Positions 31,003-38,901 of a stretch of DNA of 45,313 nt are shown piece by piece. Positions within the stretch are counted from its first letter, which is position 1. Every line of letters starts with the position of its first letter. The translations under genes and the position numbers were made by a program. This stretch comes from a virus. The notes under the pieces are model-generated. The model was not told where the DNA came from, searched no databases, and saw nothing but the letters and a program-made list of their open reading frames with translations. The stretch lies in IMG/VR virus record IMGVR_UViG_3300042406_000036, positions 1 through 45,313 of that record, one strand, 5' to 3'.

Positions 31003-31988
31003 TATGCTGTATATGTACCTGATGTTGTGAATGTATGATATGTGTATCCACCGCTTGAAGTGACTGTACCACCTGTACCTCTTTGAGCACCGGGGTAGCG
31101 AATAACAACAATACCTGATCCTCCAGCACCTCCAGTACCACCACTGCCCCCTGCTGAACCACCGCCACCACCGCCACCGCCACCTGTGTTTGCAGTTCCT
31201 GCAGTTCCTGTACCTGTACCAGCTGCACCGCCTCCACCGCCACCACCCGAACCGCCACTACCAGCAGCCGATGAACCTGAATAATTACTAGCTCCACCAC
31301 CACCACCGCCAGAATAAAGAGTTGCTCCAGCGGTTGCAAAATAACGAGTTGTAGTTCCCTGTCCTACTCCGCTATCATAAGCACTATATGCTCCATTGCT
31401 TCCATCAGTACCACCATTAGCAGCAGCGCCATAAGCAGCATAACTACCACCACCACCGCCAGAACCACCAGCTGTCCCTGCGTAGTTACCAGCACCTAGA
31501 TTTCCTCCTACACCTCCAGCAGCTGAATAAGTTGTCCCACTAGATACAAGAGAAGAAACTTGCCCTGAAGTGTAAGCTGCTCCACCAGCACCTACCGTAA
31601 CAGTTGAAGAAACTCCTGTTGAAATAAATAAGCTTGAAGTTGTTGTATATCCACCTCCACCTCCACCACCTGATGCATAAACACCAAACCCACCACCAGC
31701 TCCGCCACCAACAATAAAATATTCTACGGTATATCCAGCTCCAGAAGTACCTGCGTTCTTCCATGTATTAGAATCTGTATTATAAACTTCGATTTGACCT
31801 GTTGTAGTATTATATCCAACGGTTCCCATACTTGGGCTTCCAGGGCGTGTAGCTGTAGTCCACACAGGAAAATTTAATTGGCCTGTAACAGTAGGCGAAG
31901 TAATCGTAGGCGATGTACCTAGTACAACAGTTGATCCTGTTCCTGTAGTGGAAGTTAAAAGCGCTGGTGGGACTTGTGTTAATGGCAT
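31002..31988 (-). CDS. glycine-rich tail adhesin, array member
   Basis: A 328-residue protein. The N-terminal part has the shared anchor module (VWTTATRPGSPSMGTVGYN near 41-59, then QIEVYNTDSNTW), followed by a strand (YTVEYFIVGGG) and a long glycine-rich region with runs such as SGGSGGGGGGG. The end (VVIRYPGAQRGTG...TTSGTYTA) keeps the family's final TA but otherwise differs from the other members. The start has AAGGAT in front of it, inside the stop region of the next gene upstream. A receptor-binding role at the fibre tip is likely. Confidence 0.6.
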   Translation of the reverse strand: MPLTQVPPALLTSTTGTGSTVVLGTSPTITSPTVTGQLNFPVWTTATRPGSPSMGTVGYNTTTGQIEVYNTDSNTWKNAGTSGAGYTVEYFIVGGGAGGGFGVYASGGGGGGGYTTTSSLFISTGVSSTVTVGAGGAAYTSGQVSSLVSSGTTYSAAGGVGGNLGAGNYAGTAGGSGGGGGSYAAYGAAANGGTDGSNGAYSAYDSGVGQGTTTRYFATAGATLYSGGGGGGASNYSGSSAAGSGGSGGGGGGGAAGTGTGTAGTANTGGGGGGGGGSAGGSGGTGGAGGSGIVVIRYPGAQRGTGGTVTSSGGYTYHTFTTSGTYTA

Positions 31989-31997
31989 GATTTATCC

Positions 31998-32130
31998 TTA
32001 TGCTGTATATGTGCCTGAAGCTGTAAATGTCATAATTGTATTAGAACCTGAAGTTGTTATAGTAGGGCTTCCTGTAGTTGTTCCTGTATATTTTGATGTA
32101 GGGATTGAAATAATAACTACTCCTGAACCA
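31998..32130 (-). repeat. shared adhesin end module, copy 4
   Basis: Codes IPTSKYTGTTTGSP to SGTYTA. It sits behind a body with a different N-terminal anchor, which shows that the end module moves independently of the anchor. Confidence 0.55.
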
Positions 32131-32876
32131 CCAGATCCACCACCAGATCCACCACCACCTCCACCACCGCCACCAGTATTCGCACCGCCACCGCCTCCAT
32201 AATTAGCGCCACCACCTGCGCCACCTGTGCCTGTTGTAAAAGGAGAAGTACCTAATCTGCCTCCACCACCACCAGCATAAAATACTGAAGAGCCTGTGAT
32301 AGAAGATGCTAATCCACTACCTCCATTAGGAGTACCACCAACTGCGCCAGCGCCACCACCTCCGCCACCACCATCACTGTTACCTACACCGCCATTATTA
32401 CCTTGTCCAGCTGTACCTGATCCAGCAGAGCCATTATTAGTTGATGCACCACCTGAACCACCACTTATACCAGTATTATTACTTCGTCCCGCTCCCCCAC
32501 CACCACCTGTAGATGTGACTGTAGTTATTCCTGTTCCACTTAATACTGAATCTGATCCTGATCCACCACGATTAGTACCACCAGCACCACCACCACCAGC
32601 ACCTACAGTAATGGTATAAACTGTGGTACTAGATAATGTTAAAGATCCAGTTAAAAACCCCCCTGCTCCACCACCACCAGATTGTGTTCCATTAATGTTA
32701 TCCCCACCACCGCCACCACCACCCGCAACTACTAAATAGTCAGCAGTAATAACTTGTAATGGCCAGGTGCCGTTTAAAAGAGCTTCTTGTATTTCAGATA
32801 AAGAAAATCTACCTTTTGCACTAGAGGTTGAAGTGGTATTAAATTTACCCACTATTCCGCCATTATGACGTTTCAT
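31998..32876 (-). CDS. glycine-rich tail adhesin, array member with different N-terminus
   Basis: A 292-residue protein. It begins with a different attachment block (KRHNGGIVGKFNTTSTSSAK, about 2-21, and RFSLSEIQEALLNGTWP), then YLVVAGGGGGGG and glycine-rich blocks with GSLTLSSTTVYTITVGAGG and ITGSSVFYAGGGG. The last 45 residues are the shared end module (GVVIISIP, YTGTTTGSPTITTSGSN, SGTYTA). Start and stop overlap neighbours or share the AAGGAT junction. It is likely a tail-tip adhesin whose body is exchangeable between anchors. Confidence 0.6.
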   Translation of the reverse strand: MKRHNGGIVGKFNTTSTSSAKGRFSLSEIQEALLNGTWPLQVITADYLVVAGGGGGGGDNINGTQSGGGGAGGFLTGSLTLSSTTVYTITVGAGGGGAGGTNRGGSGSDSVLSGTGITTVTSTGGGGGAGRSNNTGISGGSGGASTNNGSAGSGTAGQGNNGGVGNSDGGGGGGGAGAVGGTPNGGSGLASSITGSSVFYAGGGGGRLGTSPFTTGTGGAGGGANYGGGGGANTGGGGGGGGGSGGGSGGSGVVIISIPTSKYTGTTTGSPTITTSGSNTIMTFTASGTYTA

Positions 32877-33235
32877 TAATTTATTTCCTCATAAGACACA
32901 ACAATCTCTAAGTCTCCATTAGCAGAGGCTAAAGCTGTAATTTTGTCACCTTCTTCAAGATAAATATGTTTGCTTATTAAGTCTAATGTTGCATCGGCAG
33001 GGACTGTAATCGTATGAGCTAATTTATATGATGTTGTATTATCAGCATTAAAAAAAGATACTGTAGCGTCAGCGTTACTTGTACCATCAACGTTAGCTAC
33101 ATAAATAGCATTTATTTTAAATACTTTACCACTAGCTGCTGAATTAGTGACAATATCTGCACTACTTGTAGTAAGAGCTGCTCCTGTGGTTTTTCCTGTA
33201 ATTGTTGTTACATTGACTATATTAGGTGCTGCCAT
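32876..33235 (-). CDS. small beta-rich virion protein
   Basis: A 119-residue protein. The start is ATG 33235, with GGAGG at good spacing; a TTG five codons earlier would overlap that ribosome site. The strand-rich sequence (VFKINAIYVANVDGTSNADA, then TVSFFN, HTITVPADATLDL, KHIYLEEGDKITALA) has the look of a jelly-roll minor tail or fibre-base protein of a type common in marine phages. It overlaps the following adhesin gene by one base. It may be a fibre connector. Confidence 0.55.
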   Translation of the reverse strand: MAAPNIVNVTTITGKTTGAALTTSSADIVTNSAASGKVFKINAIYVANVDGTSNADATVSFFNADNTTSYKLAHTITVPADATLDLISKHIYLEEGDKITALASANGDLEIVVSYEEIN

Positions 33236-33236
33236 A

Positions 33237-33452
33237 TTAACTTCCTCCAAATACTATTGACATAGCAATAGACTTTCCTGTTGTAGTTATAGATTGCCAA
33301 GAACTTCCGTTATAATATTCTGGTGAGCTTGTAGTTGTGTTATATCCAATCTGCCCTGTTAAAGGTAAAGATGGACGAGTTCCTGTAGTCCATGTAGATA
33401 TGGACGTTCCTCCGCTAGAACCTAGTGTTGCTACATTGACTGCGTATGTCAT
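33237..33452 (-). CDS. short protein holding only the adhesin anchor module
   Basis: A 71-residue protein with the module seen in the glycine-rich adhesins (STWTTGTRPSLPLTGQIGYN, then TTSSPEYYNGSSW) but without any glycine-rich body or end module; it finishes with SIAMSIVFGGS. It could be a separate short fibre component, a spare anchor or a remnant of a longer adhesin. The reading frame is intact and spacing to both neighbours is tight, which favours a working gene. Confidence 0.5.
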   Translation of the reverse strand: MTYAVNVATLGSSGGTSISTWTTGTRPSLPLTGQIGYNTTTSSPEYYNGSSWQSITTTGKSIAMSIVFGGS

Positions 33453-33456
33453 TTAG

Positions 33457-33771
33457 TTATCCTTGTGGATCTTGTGGTAATTCTGGTGCTTGAGCTTCTG
33501 TATCTTCCCATAACCATGTTGTTTCGTTTAACACTGCTGTGTCTGATGGTTTAGGGGCATAGAATACATCGTTTACTGCATCGTATGTAAACCCGATTCC
33601 TGCGTAGTTACCTCTTAAAGGTCTACCTTCTGGGTGTTGATTGCCATACGTATTATAACTTGTTTGTAGCCAAGTACCTGGACTTGAATCTACGAATGTA
33701 TCAAAAAATTCTGGTTCAGCCACGATGACCTGTGTTACTTTACCGTCTACTACTTTTGCAAAATGTGACAT
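33457..33771 (-). CDS. conserved marine-phage virion-region protein
   Basis: A 104-residue protein beginning MSHFAKVVDGKVTQVIVAEP, with FFDTFVDSSPGTWLQTSYN and NYAGIGFTYDAVNDVFYAPKP. I recall this family from many marine phages, including T4-like cyanophages, where it lies in tail-fibre regions; no biochemical role is known to me. Here it is placed inside the adhesin array. A ribosome site (AAAGGAGAAA) lies before the ATG. Confidence 0.7.
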   Translation of the reverse strand: MSHFAKVVDGKVTQVIVAEPEFFDTFVDSSPGTWLQTSYNTYGNQHPEGRPLRGNYAGIGFTYDAVNDVFYAPKPSDTAVLNETTWLWEDTEAQAPELPQDPQG

Positions 33772-33790
33772 TGTTTTTCTCCTTTAAAAA

Positions 33791-33930
33791 TTAAGCTGTA
33801 TAACTGCCAGATGAGTTAAATTTAATAATAGTATTTGAACCTGATGTTGTAATTGTTGGTGAGCCTGTGGTTGTACCAGTATAGTTGGCTGTGGGTACGG
33901 ATAAAATAACTACTCCAGAACCACCATTTT
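33791..33930 (-). repeat. shared adhesin end module, copy 3
   Basis: Codes VPTANYTGTTTGSP to SSGSYTA. It is closest to copy 1 at the base level, with a run of about 30 identical bases near the stop codon, which points to recent exchange or duplication between these two genes. Confidence 0.6.
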
Positions 33931-34864
33931 TACCCGCTTGAGAACCCCCACTTGGACCTTGAGAACCTCCACCGCCCCCACCAGTATTAGCAGTTCCAGC
34001 AGTTGAGTTGGCAAATAAGCCACCATTTCCGCCACCACCATTTCCGCCAGTTACAGTTGAACCTGTAGTACCTGAACCTCCACCAGCATAAAATACTGAA
34101 GAGCCTGTGATAGAGTTTGAGAGTCCAACACCACCTTGTGTTCCAGAACCTGCGGCACCAGCTCCGCCCCCACCTGCAGATGTTCCTTGGCCTCCTGAGT
34201 TATTACCACCAGCATTACCTTGACCTGCAGTGCCTGTTCCGCCTGTTGTGTCTGCAGCACCTACAGGGTCTCCACCGCCTCCACCAGAACCTCCATTTTT
34301 TGAAGCTGCACCTGTAGGTATGCCACATCCACCACCAATTGCTGTAAGACTAAATCCTGTAGAATTAGAACCTATGCTTGGTGTTGTGCCCCCTGCACCA
34401 ACAACAAACGAATATGTTGTTCCTATAGTTAATGTTGATGTGCCAGTTAATAATCCCCCCGCACCGCCCCCTGCTGAAGCATAGGTTGATGATCCTAACT
34501 GATTACCACCTGAACCACCACCAGCAACAATTAAATAAGATGCTGAATATGTAACCCCAGAAGTCCCGGCATTAGCCCATACTGCAGTTGTAGAATTATA
34601 AGCTTCTATTTGACCTGTCGTTGTATTGTATCCTATTGTTCCTGTAGGAGGCGTTGTAGGTCTTGTTGCAGTCGTCCAAACACCATTAATAATTTCCCAT
34701 CCTGTACCGTTATAAACTTCTAGAGTTGTAAAAGTTAAGCTGTACCCAATCTGTCCAGTCACCGGGCTTGTGGGGCGTGTAGCAGTTGTCCAAGTAGCAA
34801 TAGCTAACCCTGTAGAACTATCTAGTGTAGATGAACCTGCTGCGCCTGTAAGTAAGAGTGGCAT
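33791..34864 (-). CDS. glycine-rich tail adhesin with doubled anchor module
   Basis: A 357-residue array member with two anchor modules in tandem (ATWTTATRPTSPVTGQIGY and VWTTATRPTTPPTGTIGYN), the first ending in NGTGWEI and the second in NSTTAVW. Then come YLIVAGGG, LLTGTSTLTIGTTYSFVVGAGG-like strands, ITGSSVFYAGGGSG and glycine-rich blocks. It finishes with the shared end module (GVVILSVPTANYTGTTTGS, then SSGSYTA). The doubled anchor suggests that an internal duplication occurred. Same AAGGAT start junction as the other members. Confidence 0.6.
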   Translation of the reverse strand: MPLLLTGAAGSSTLDSSTGLAIATWTTATRPTSPVTGQIGYSLTFTTLEVYNGTGWEIINGVWTTATRPTTPPTGTIGYNTTTGQIEAYNSTTAVWANAGTSGVTYSASYLIVAGGGSGGNQLGSSTYASAGGGAGGLLTGTSTLTIGTTYSFVVGAGGTTPSIGSNSTGFSLTAIGGGCGIPTGAASKNGGSGGGGGDPVGAADTTGGTGTAGQGNAGGNNSGGQGTSAGGGGAGAAGSGTQGGVGLSNSITGSSVFYAGGGSGTTGSTVTGGNGGGGNGGLFANSTAGTANTGGGGGGSQGPSGGSQAGKNGGSGVVILSVPTANYTGTTTGSPTITTSGSNTIIKFNSSGSYTA

Positions 34865-34873
34865 TATTTATCC

Positions 34874-35010
34874 TTATGCTGTGTAGCTTCCTGATGCTGT
34901 GAATGTAATAATTGTGTTTGAGCCTGAGGTTGTAATTGTTGGTGAGCCTGTAGTTGTACCTGTGTATCTAATAGTAGGAACAGATAATATTACCACGCCT
35001 GAACCACCAG
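34874..35010 (-). repeat. shared adhesin end module, copy 2
   Basis: Same end module as at 35851, coding VPTIRYTGTTTGS to SGSYTA. Sequence is somewhat more different at the base level than between copies 1 and 3. The stop codon, AAGGAT ribosome site and next start form a junction (TTA-TCC on the plus strand) that is repeated between adhesin genes. Confidence 0.55.
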
Positions 35011-35842
35011 CATTTCCAGGAGTTCCAGGATTTCCACCTTTACCACCATATCCATTATTAGTGCCACCGCCAGTTCCAGAAGGAGTCCCATCTCCACCAC
35101 TAGAGTACATAATAGAGCTTCCAGTAATTGAACTTGTTGTACCATTGTTTGCAATTACAGTAGAGTCAGAACCTTGAGCAGATGAACCACCGCCTGGAGC
35201 ACCTTGTCCTCCAGCACTATAATTACCCCCTCTAAATCCTTGACCAGCCGTTCCCGCTGCACCAGAGTTGGAGTTAAAACTTCCACCACCGCCTGAACCA
35301 CCTGAAGATGAAGCAGTGTTAGCAGCTCCATATCCACCACCAATAGCAGTTAATGATAGTCCAGTAGAATTGGAACCGTTTGTGCCTACACTACCAGTAG
35401 AATTATTATAGGTTCCTCCTCCACCAACAACAAAAGAATATGTTGTTCCTAAAGTTAATGTGGTTGTTCCAGTTAATAATCCTCCACCGCCACCGCCACC
35501 GCCAAAATAACTACCTGACTGACCTGAACCTCCTCCACCGCCACCAGCTGCTATTAAATAAGATGCTGAATAAGTAGGCGTAGCATAAGTTCCAGCCCAA
35601 GCTGATCCATTCCAATATTCTATTTGACCAATACTAGTATTATATCTTGTCATGCCATTTACAGGACTAGAAGGTCTTTCCGCAGTTGTTCCTGCGGGTA
35701 TATAAGCACCACCTGTAGATGAATCAGAAGTTACGAATGACCCACTTGTTGTAGGCAGGGTGAGCGTAGTTGTACCTGATACTGCTGGGGCAGCTAAGGT
35801 TACGGTTCCTGATGTATCTCCTGCGACTACTATGCTTGCCAT
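34874..35842 (-). CDS. glycine-rich tail adhesin, array member
   Basis: A 322-residue protein. A different lead (VAGDTSGTVTLAAPAVSGT, a fibre-type motif) precedes one anchor module (TTAERPSSPVNGMTRYN, QIEYWNGSAW), then YLIAAGGGGGGSG, GLLTGTTTLTLGTTYSFVVG, glycine-rich blocks, ITGSSIMYSSGG and the shared end module (VVILSVPTIRYTGTTTGS ... SGSYTA). The glycine-rich body differs from those of its neighbours while the ends agree, which fits exchange of the receptor-binding part. Confidence 0.6.
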   Translation of the reverse strand: MASIVVAGDTSGTVTLAAPAVSGTTTLTLPTTSGSFVTSDSSTGGAYIPAGTTAERPSSPVNGMTRYNTSIGQIEYWNGSAWAGTYATPTYSASYLIAAGGGGGGSGQSGSYFGGGGGGGGLLTGTTTLTLGTTYSFVVGGGGTYNNSTGSVGTNGSNSTGLSLTAIGGGYGAANTASSSGGSGGGGSFNSNSGAAGTAGQGFRGGNYSAGGQGAPGGGSSAQGSDSTVIANNGTTSSITGSSIMYSSGGDGTPSGTGGGTNNGYGGKGGNPGTPGNAGGSGVVILSVPTIRYTGTTTGSPTITTSGSNTIITFTASGSYTA

Positions 35843-35850
35843 GTTTTATC

Positions 35851-36000
35851 CTATGCTGTATATGTGCCAGATGAGTTAAATTTAATAATAGTATTAGAAC
35901 CTGATGTTGTAACTGTAGGTGAACCAGTTGTTGTACCTGTGTAGTTTGCCGTGGGGACTGAAAGAATAACTACACCTGAACCGCCAGTTCCACCTGCTCC
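35851..36000 (-). repeat. shared adhesin end module, copy 1
   Basis: The last 130-150 bases of this adhesin gene code for the shared end (SVPTANYTGTTTGSP to SSGTYTA). Closely similar copies end the genes at 33791, 34874 and 31998. The stretch at about 35867-35896 is the same as one at about 33808-33837. Long near-identical ends separated by different glycine-rich bodies are good sites for recombination. Confidence 0.6.
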
Positions 36001-36915
36001 ACTACTGTAGCCTCCACCGCCACCTCCACCGCCTGTATTAGCTGTTCCAGATCCGCCAGTTCCACTTGCTCCGTTGCTTCCATTAGCACCACCGCCAGAT
36101 CCACCGCTACCTACTGAATTATTGTACGCACCAGCACCGCCACCTCCAGCATATGTTACAGATGATCCCGTGATAGAGTTTGCTGTTCCTGCTCCGCCTG
36201 AACCCGATGCACCATTTGATGTACCATTAGCTCCTACCGCAGAAGATCCGCCGCCACCTCCAGATGGAAAGTTTGTAGATATAGATGCAACGCCATTACC
36301 GCCAGCAAATCCTTGACCAGATGTTCCAGCAGCTCCGCTACCACCATCTACACCACCTCCGCCACCGGAGCCCCCTGCTTTACCATTTGTTCCATAATTA
36401 CCGCCACCTCCACCACCAGATGAAGTGATTGATGAGAATACAGAATTGCTTCCTGTTGTTGTTGCTCCGCCACCAGCACCTACAGTAGCTGTATATGTTG
36501 TTCCGACTGATAAATTAGTAGTACCAGTTAAATATCCTCCAGCACCGCCACCACCACCAATATTTGTTCCACCACCCCCTCCACCAGCTACTACTAAATA
36601 TGTAGCAGAATAAGTAACTCCAGAAGATCCTGCATTAACCCATGAGCTATATGTAGCATTATAAACTTCTATCTGAGATGTAGTTGTATTATAACCTGTC
36701 GTTCCTGTTGATGGGCTTGATGGTCTTGTAGCTGTTGTCCATGTAGGTAAATTTAATCGTCCAGTAGCAGATAAAGTGCCAGTAACAGCCATTCCAGTTG
36801 CAGTTATATTAGCAATTGTAGTACCAGCTGCTTGAAGTTGTAATTCTCCGCTAGAATCTCCAGTAGAGACTATGCCACCGAAACCAGAATTACTTGCATT
36901 TATTTGTGAAGGCAA
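35851..36915 (-). CDS. glycine-rich tail adhesin, TTG start
   Basis: A 354-residue protein starting with TTG at 36915; AAGGAT lies seven bases in front and no ATG occurs until residue 42, so the rare start is preferred. The lead (GIVSTGDSSGELQLQAAGTT) is a common fibre motif. The anchor module (TWTTATRPSSPSTGTTGYN), YLVVAGGGGGGT, GGYLTGTTNLSVGTTYTATVG, ITGSSVTYAGGGG and the shared end module follow in order. The final 30 bases or so before the stop region closely match those of the gene at 33791. Confidence 0.6.
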   Translation of the reverse strand: MPSQINASNSGFGGIVSTGDSSGELQLQAAGTTIANITATGMAVTGTLSATGRLNLPTWTTATRPSSPSTGTTGYNTTTSQIEVYNATYSSWVNAGSSGVTYSATYLVVAGGGGGGTNIGGGGGAGGYLTGTTNLSVGTTYTATVGAGGGATTTGSNSVFSSITSSGGGGGGNYGTNGKAGGSGGGGGVDGGSGAAGTSGQGFAGGNGVASISTNFPSGGGGGSSAVGANGTSNGASGSGGAGTANSITGSSVTYAGGGGAGAYNNSVGSGGSGGGANGSNGASGTGGSGTANTGGGGGGGGYSSGAGGTGGSGVVILSVPTANYTGTTTGSPTVTTSGSNTIIKFNSSGTYTA

Positions 36916-36926
36916 TTTTTTTATCC

Positions 36927-38891
36927 TTAAATTACAATATATCTACTGCCTGCTGAGACAGTAACGGTTACACCACTTGCCGCTGTTACAGGACCCGTAC
37001 TCATGGCATTACTGCCTACAGGTATTGTATAAGAAGCCGAGATAGTTTGATTATTAATAATTATACCATTAGTTGCATTAATTACAGCCCCTGTTCCTGT
37101 CGTAGTGGTAGGTAGAGCTAGGTAACGGCATGAGATATTGTCAGTACCTGCTGGGGGTGCTGTTGAAAATGTTAAGGTAGTTCCTGATACTGTATATGTG
37201 CTTGGGTCTTGAACTACACCTGATATAGCTATAATGACTGATGCTGAATTAGCTGGCGTTACAGACATTGTATATACTGTTTGAGAGCCTGTACCGTTAA
37301 AGTCTTCTGCTGTAATTACGGCTGCCGTGTTTACTGAACCAAACGCTACGACTTCAATTACATCTCCTGCATTAGCGGGGTTAGTTAAAACAATCGTAGT
37401 ACCATTTGATGCTGTATAGTCAGCAATTGCTAATTTAACACCGTTTCTATAAACCTCTATTAGGCCTACTGTATAACTAACTGTAAAGGTTGTTTGGCTA
37501 GCAGATGCAGTAATATTTGTTACTACAAACGAAACACCAGATGCTGTATTAGGTATCCATCCTGGAGCCGTACCGTTTGAAGCAAGAATATATCCGTTTG
37601 CACCGACTGTCAGTCTATCTAAAGAAGTTGTGGTATTTGCAAATAACAGGTCACCCACCGCATAACTAGAAATACCTGTACCGCCTGATGTAGCACCTAA
37701 TGTGCCTGCTAAAGTTACAGCACCAGTCGTAGCTGTACTTGGTGTTAATCCGCTTAATGATGTTTGGAATGAACTTACTAGTGAACTAGAAATAGTTCCC
37801 CATGTTGGAGCAGATCCTGTATTTCCTACTAAGACTTGTCCTGTAGTTCCCGCCGCTGTAACACCTAATGCAGATGTACCATTACCATAAACAATGCCAT
37901 TCGCTGTAAATGAAGTAACATTTGTACCACCCGCTGCAACAGGTAATGTACCTGCTGTTAATGCACTTGATGATGTTGAATATAGAGCGTAGTTAGCTGC
38001 AGAGAAAGAAGTTAACCCTGTGCCACCGTAAGCTGTACCAATCGTTCCACCATTCCAAGTACCACCTGTAATAACTGCAGATCCGAGATTAAACGCATTG
38101 GTGCCGAAGGTCACGCCTTCTGGAAGGTAGCTATGTAAGTCCCATGTACCGCCAACTGTAGCGTTGTTGGTTAAAAATACAGCACCTGCTCCACCCGCTG
38201 GAATTGTTCCAATCGTAGCAGTAGCATAATCTTGAATTGTTAAAGTGCCTGTAGCAAGGTTATTGAATATGAACGCTACGCCAGTAGTTAGAGTAGTTGC
38301 ATCAGGTAATGTATATGTTTGTCCGCCAGTACCTACAAGAGAATGTATGTAACTTGATGCTGTGGTCAGTGCTGTGGTACCTCCAGCTGCTGTAGTACTT
38401 GTGTTAGCTTGATTAACTCTATTAACGTTTATATTCTGATTAGCGTCTCTTAAAACTACTGAGTTAGCGCCAGATGATGTTGTAACACCTGTACCGCCAT
38501 ATGCTACACCGATAGTAGAACCATTCCATGTACCAGAACTAACAGTACCTAATGGACTTACATTACCTGATGCATTTAGATTGACTGATTTTTCTGCAGG
38601 ATAAGTGACAAATACGGAAACGGTATTGCCAGCTAAACTAATAGGTGAAGTAGTACCAGATGAGTTTGATAGTACCGTATCTCTAGATAAAGTAGTACCT
38701 GAAGAAGTATAAGTACCAATACCTACTTCCCATACCTGAGCTACGTTATCATAGATAGTATAGAAAGTAGTATTGCCATTACCAATAACAGCAAAGGATT
38801 GAAACCCAGGCACTGCCCCTGAGAGCGTGAGTGTGCCGGTACCACTAGTCGTGGAGTTTTCCTGTACCCGATCCTTGACTACAAGAGCCAT
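36927..38891 (-). CDS. large tail fibre protein
   Basis: A 654-residue fibre. The N-terminal 110 residues (VVKDRVQENSTTSGTGTLTL, then FAVIGNGNTTFYTI and VGIGTYTSSGTTLSRDTVL) are a well-known phage fibre attachment domain. The shaft has several YGGTG-type repeats (GTWNGSTIGVAYGGTG, GTWNGGTIGTAYGGTG, TSGGTGISSY), and the C-terminal part contains FVVTNITASASQTTFTVSY and YRNGVKLA beta units. It is the largest fibre of the window and probably the main shaft on which the smaller adhesins act. Confidence 0.75.
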   Translation of the reverse strand: MALVVKDRVQENSTTSGTGTLTLSGAVPGFQSFAVIGNGNTTFYTIYDNVAQVWEVGIGTYTSSGTTLSRDTVLSNSSGTTSPISLAGNTVSVFVTYPAEKSVNLNASGNVSPLGTVSSGTWNGSTIGVAYGGTGVTTSSGANSVVLRDANQNINVNRVNQANTSTTAAGGTTALTTASSYIHSLVGTGGQTYTLPDATTLTTGVAFIFNNLATGTLTIQDYATATIGTIPAGGAGAVFLTNNATVGGTWDLHSYLPEGVTFGTNAFNLGSAVITGGTWNGGTIGTAYGGTGLTSFSAANYALYSTSSSALTAGTLPVAAGGTNVTSFTANGIVYGNGTSALGVTAAGTTGQVLVGNTGSAPTWGTISSSLVSSFQTSLSGLTPSTATTGAVTLAGTLGATSGGTGISSYAVGDLLFANTTTSLDRLTVGANGYILASNGTAPGWIPNTASGVSFVVTNITASASQTTFTVSYTVGLIEVYRNGVKLAIADYTASNGTTIVLTNPANAGDVIEVVAFGSVNTAAVITAEDFNGTGSQTVYTMSVTPANSASVIIAISGVVQDPSTYTVSGTTLTFSTAPPAGTDNISCRYLALPTTTTGTGAVINATNGIIINNQTISASYTIPVGSNAMSTGPVTAASGVTVTVSAGSRYIVI

Positions 38892-38901
38892 TTAAGCTCC
38901 T

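Noticed and set aside
32296-32619. Proline-rich plus-strand open frame, and similar ones at 31948, 34230, 34899, 36074 and 36425
   Set aside because: They are the reverse reading of glycine-rich codons on the minus strand; composition explains them fully, and no ribosome sites or operon context support them.
27860-38891. Diversity-generating retroelement acting on the fibre genes
   Set aside because: No reverse transcriptase gene and no template/variable repeat pair with adenine-specific changes was seen; the repeats present are ordinary module duplications.
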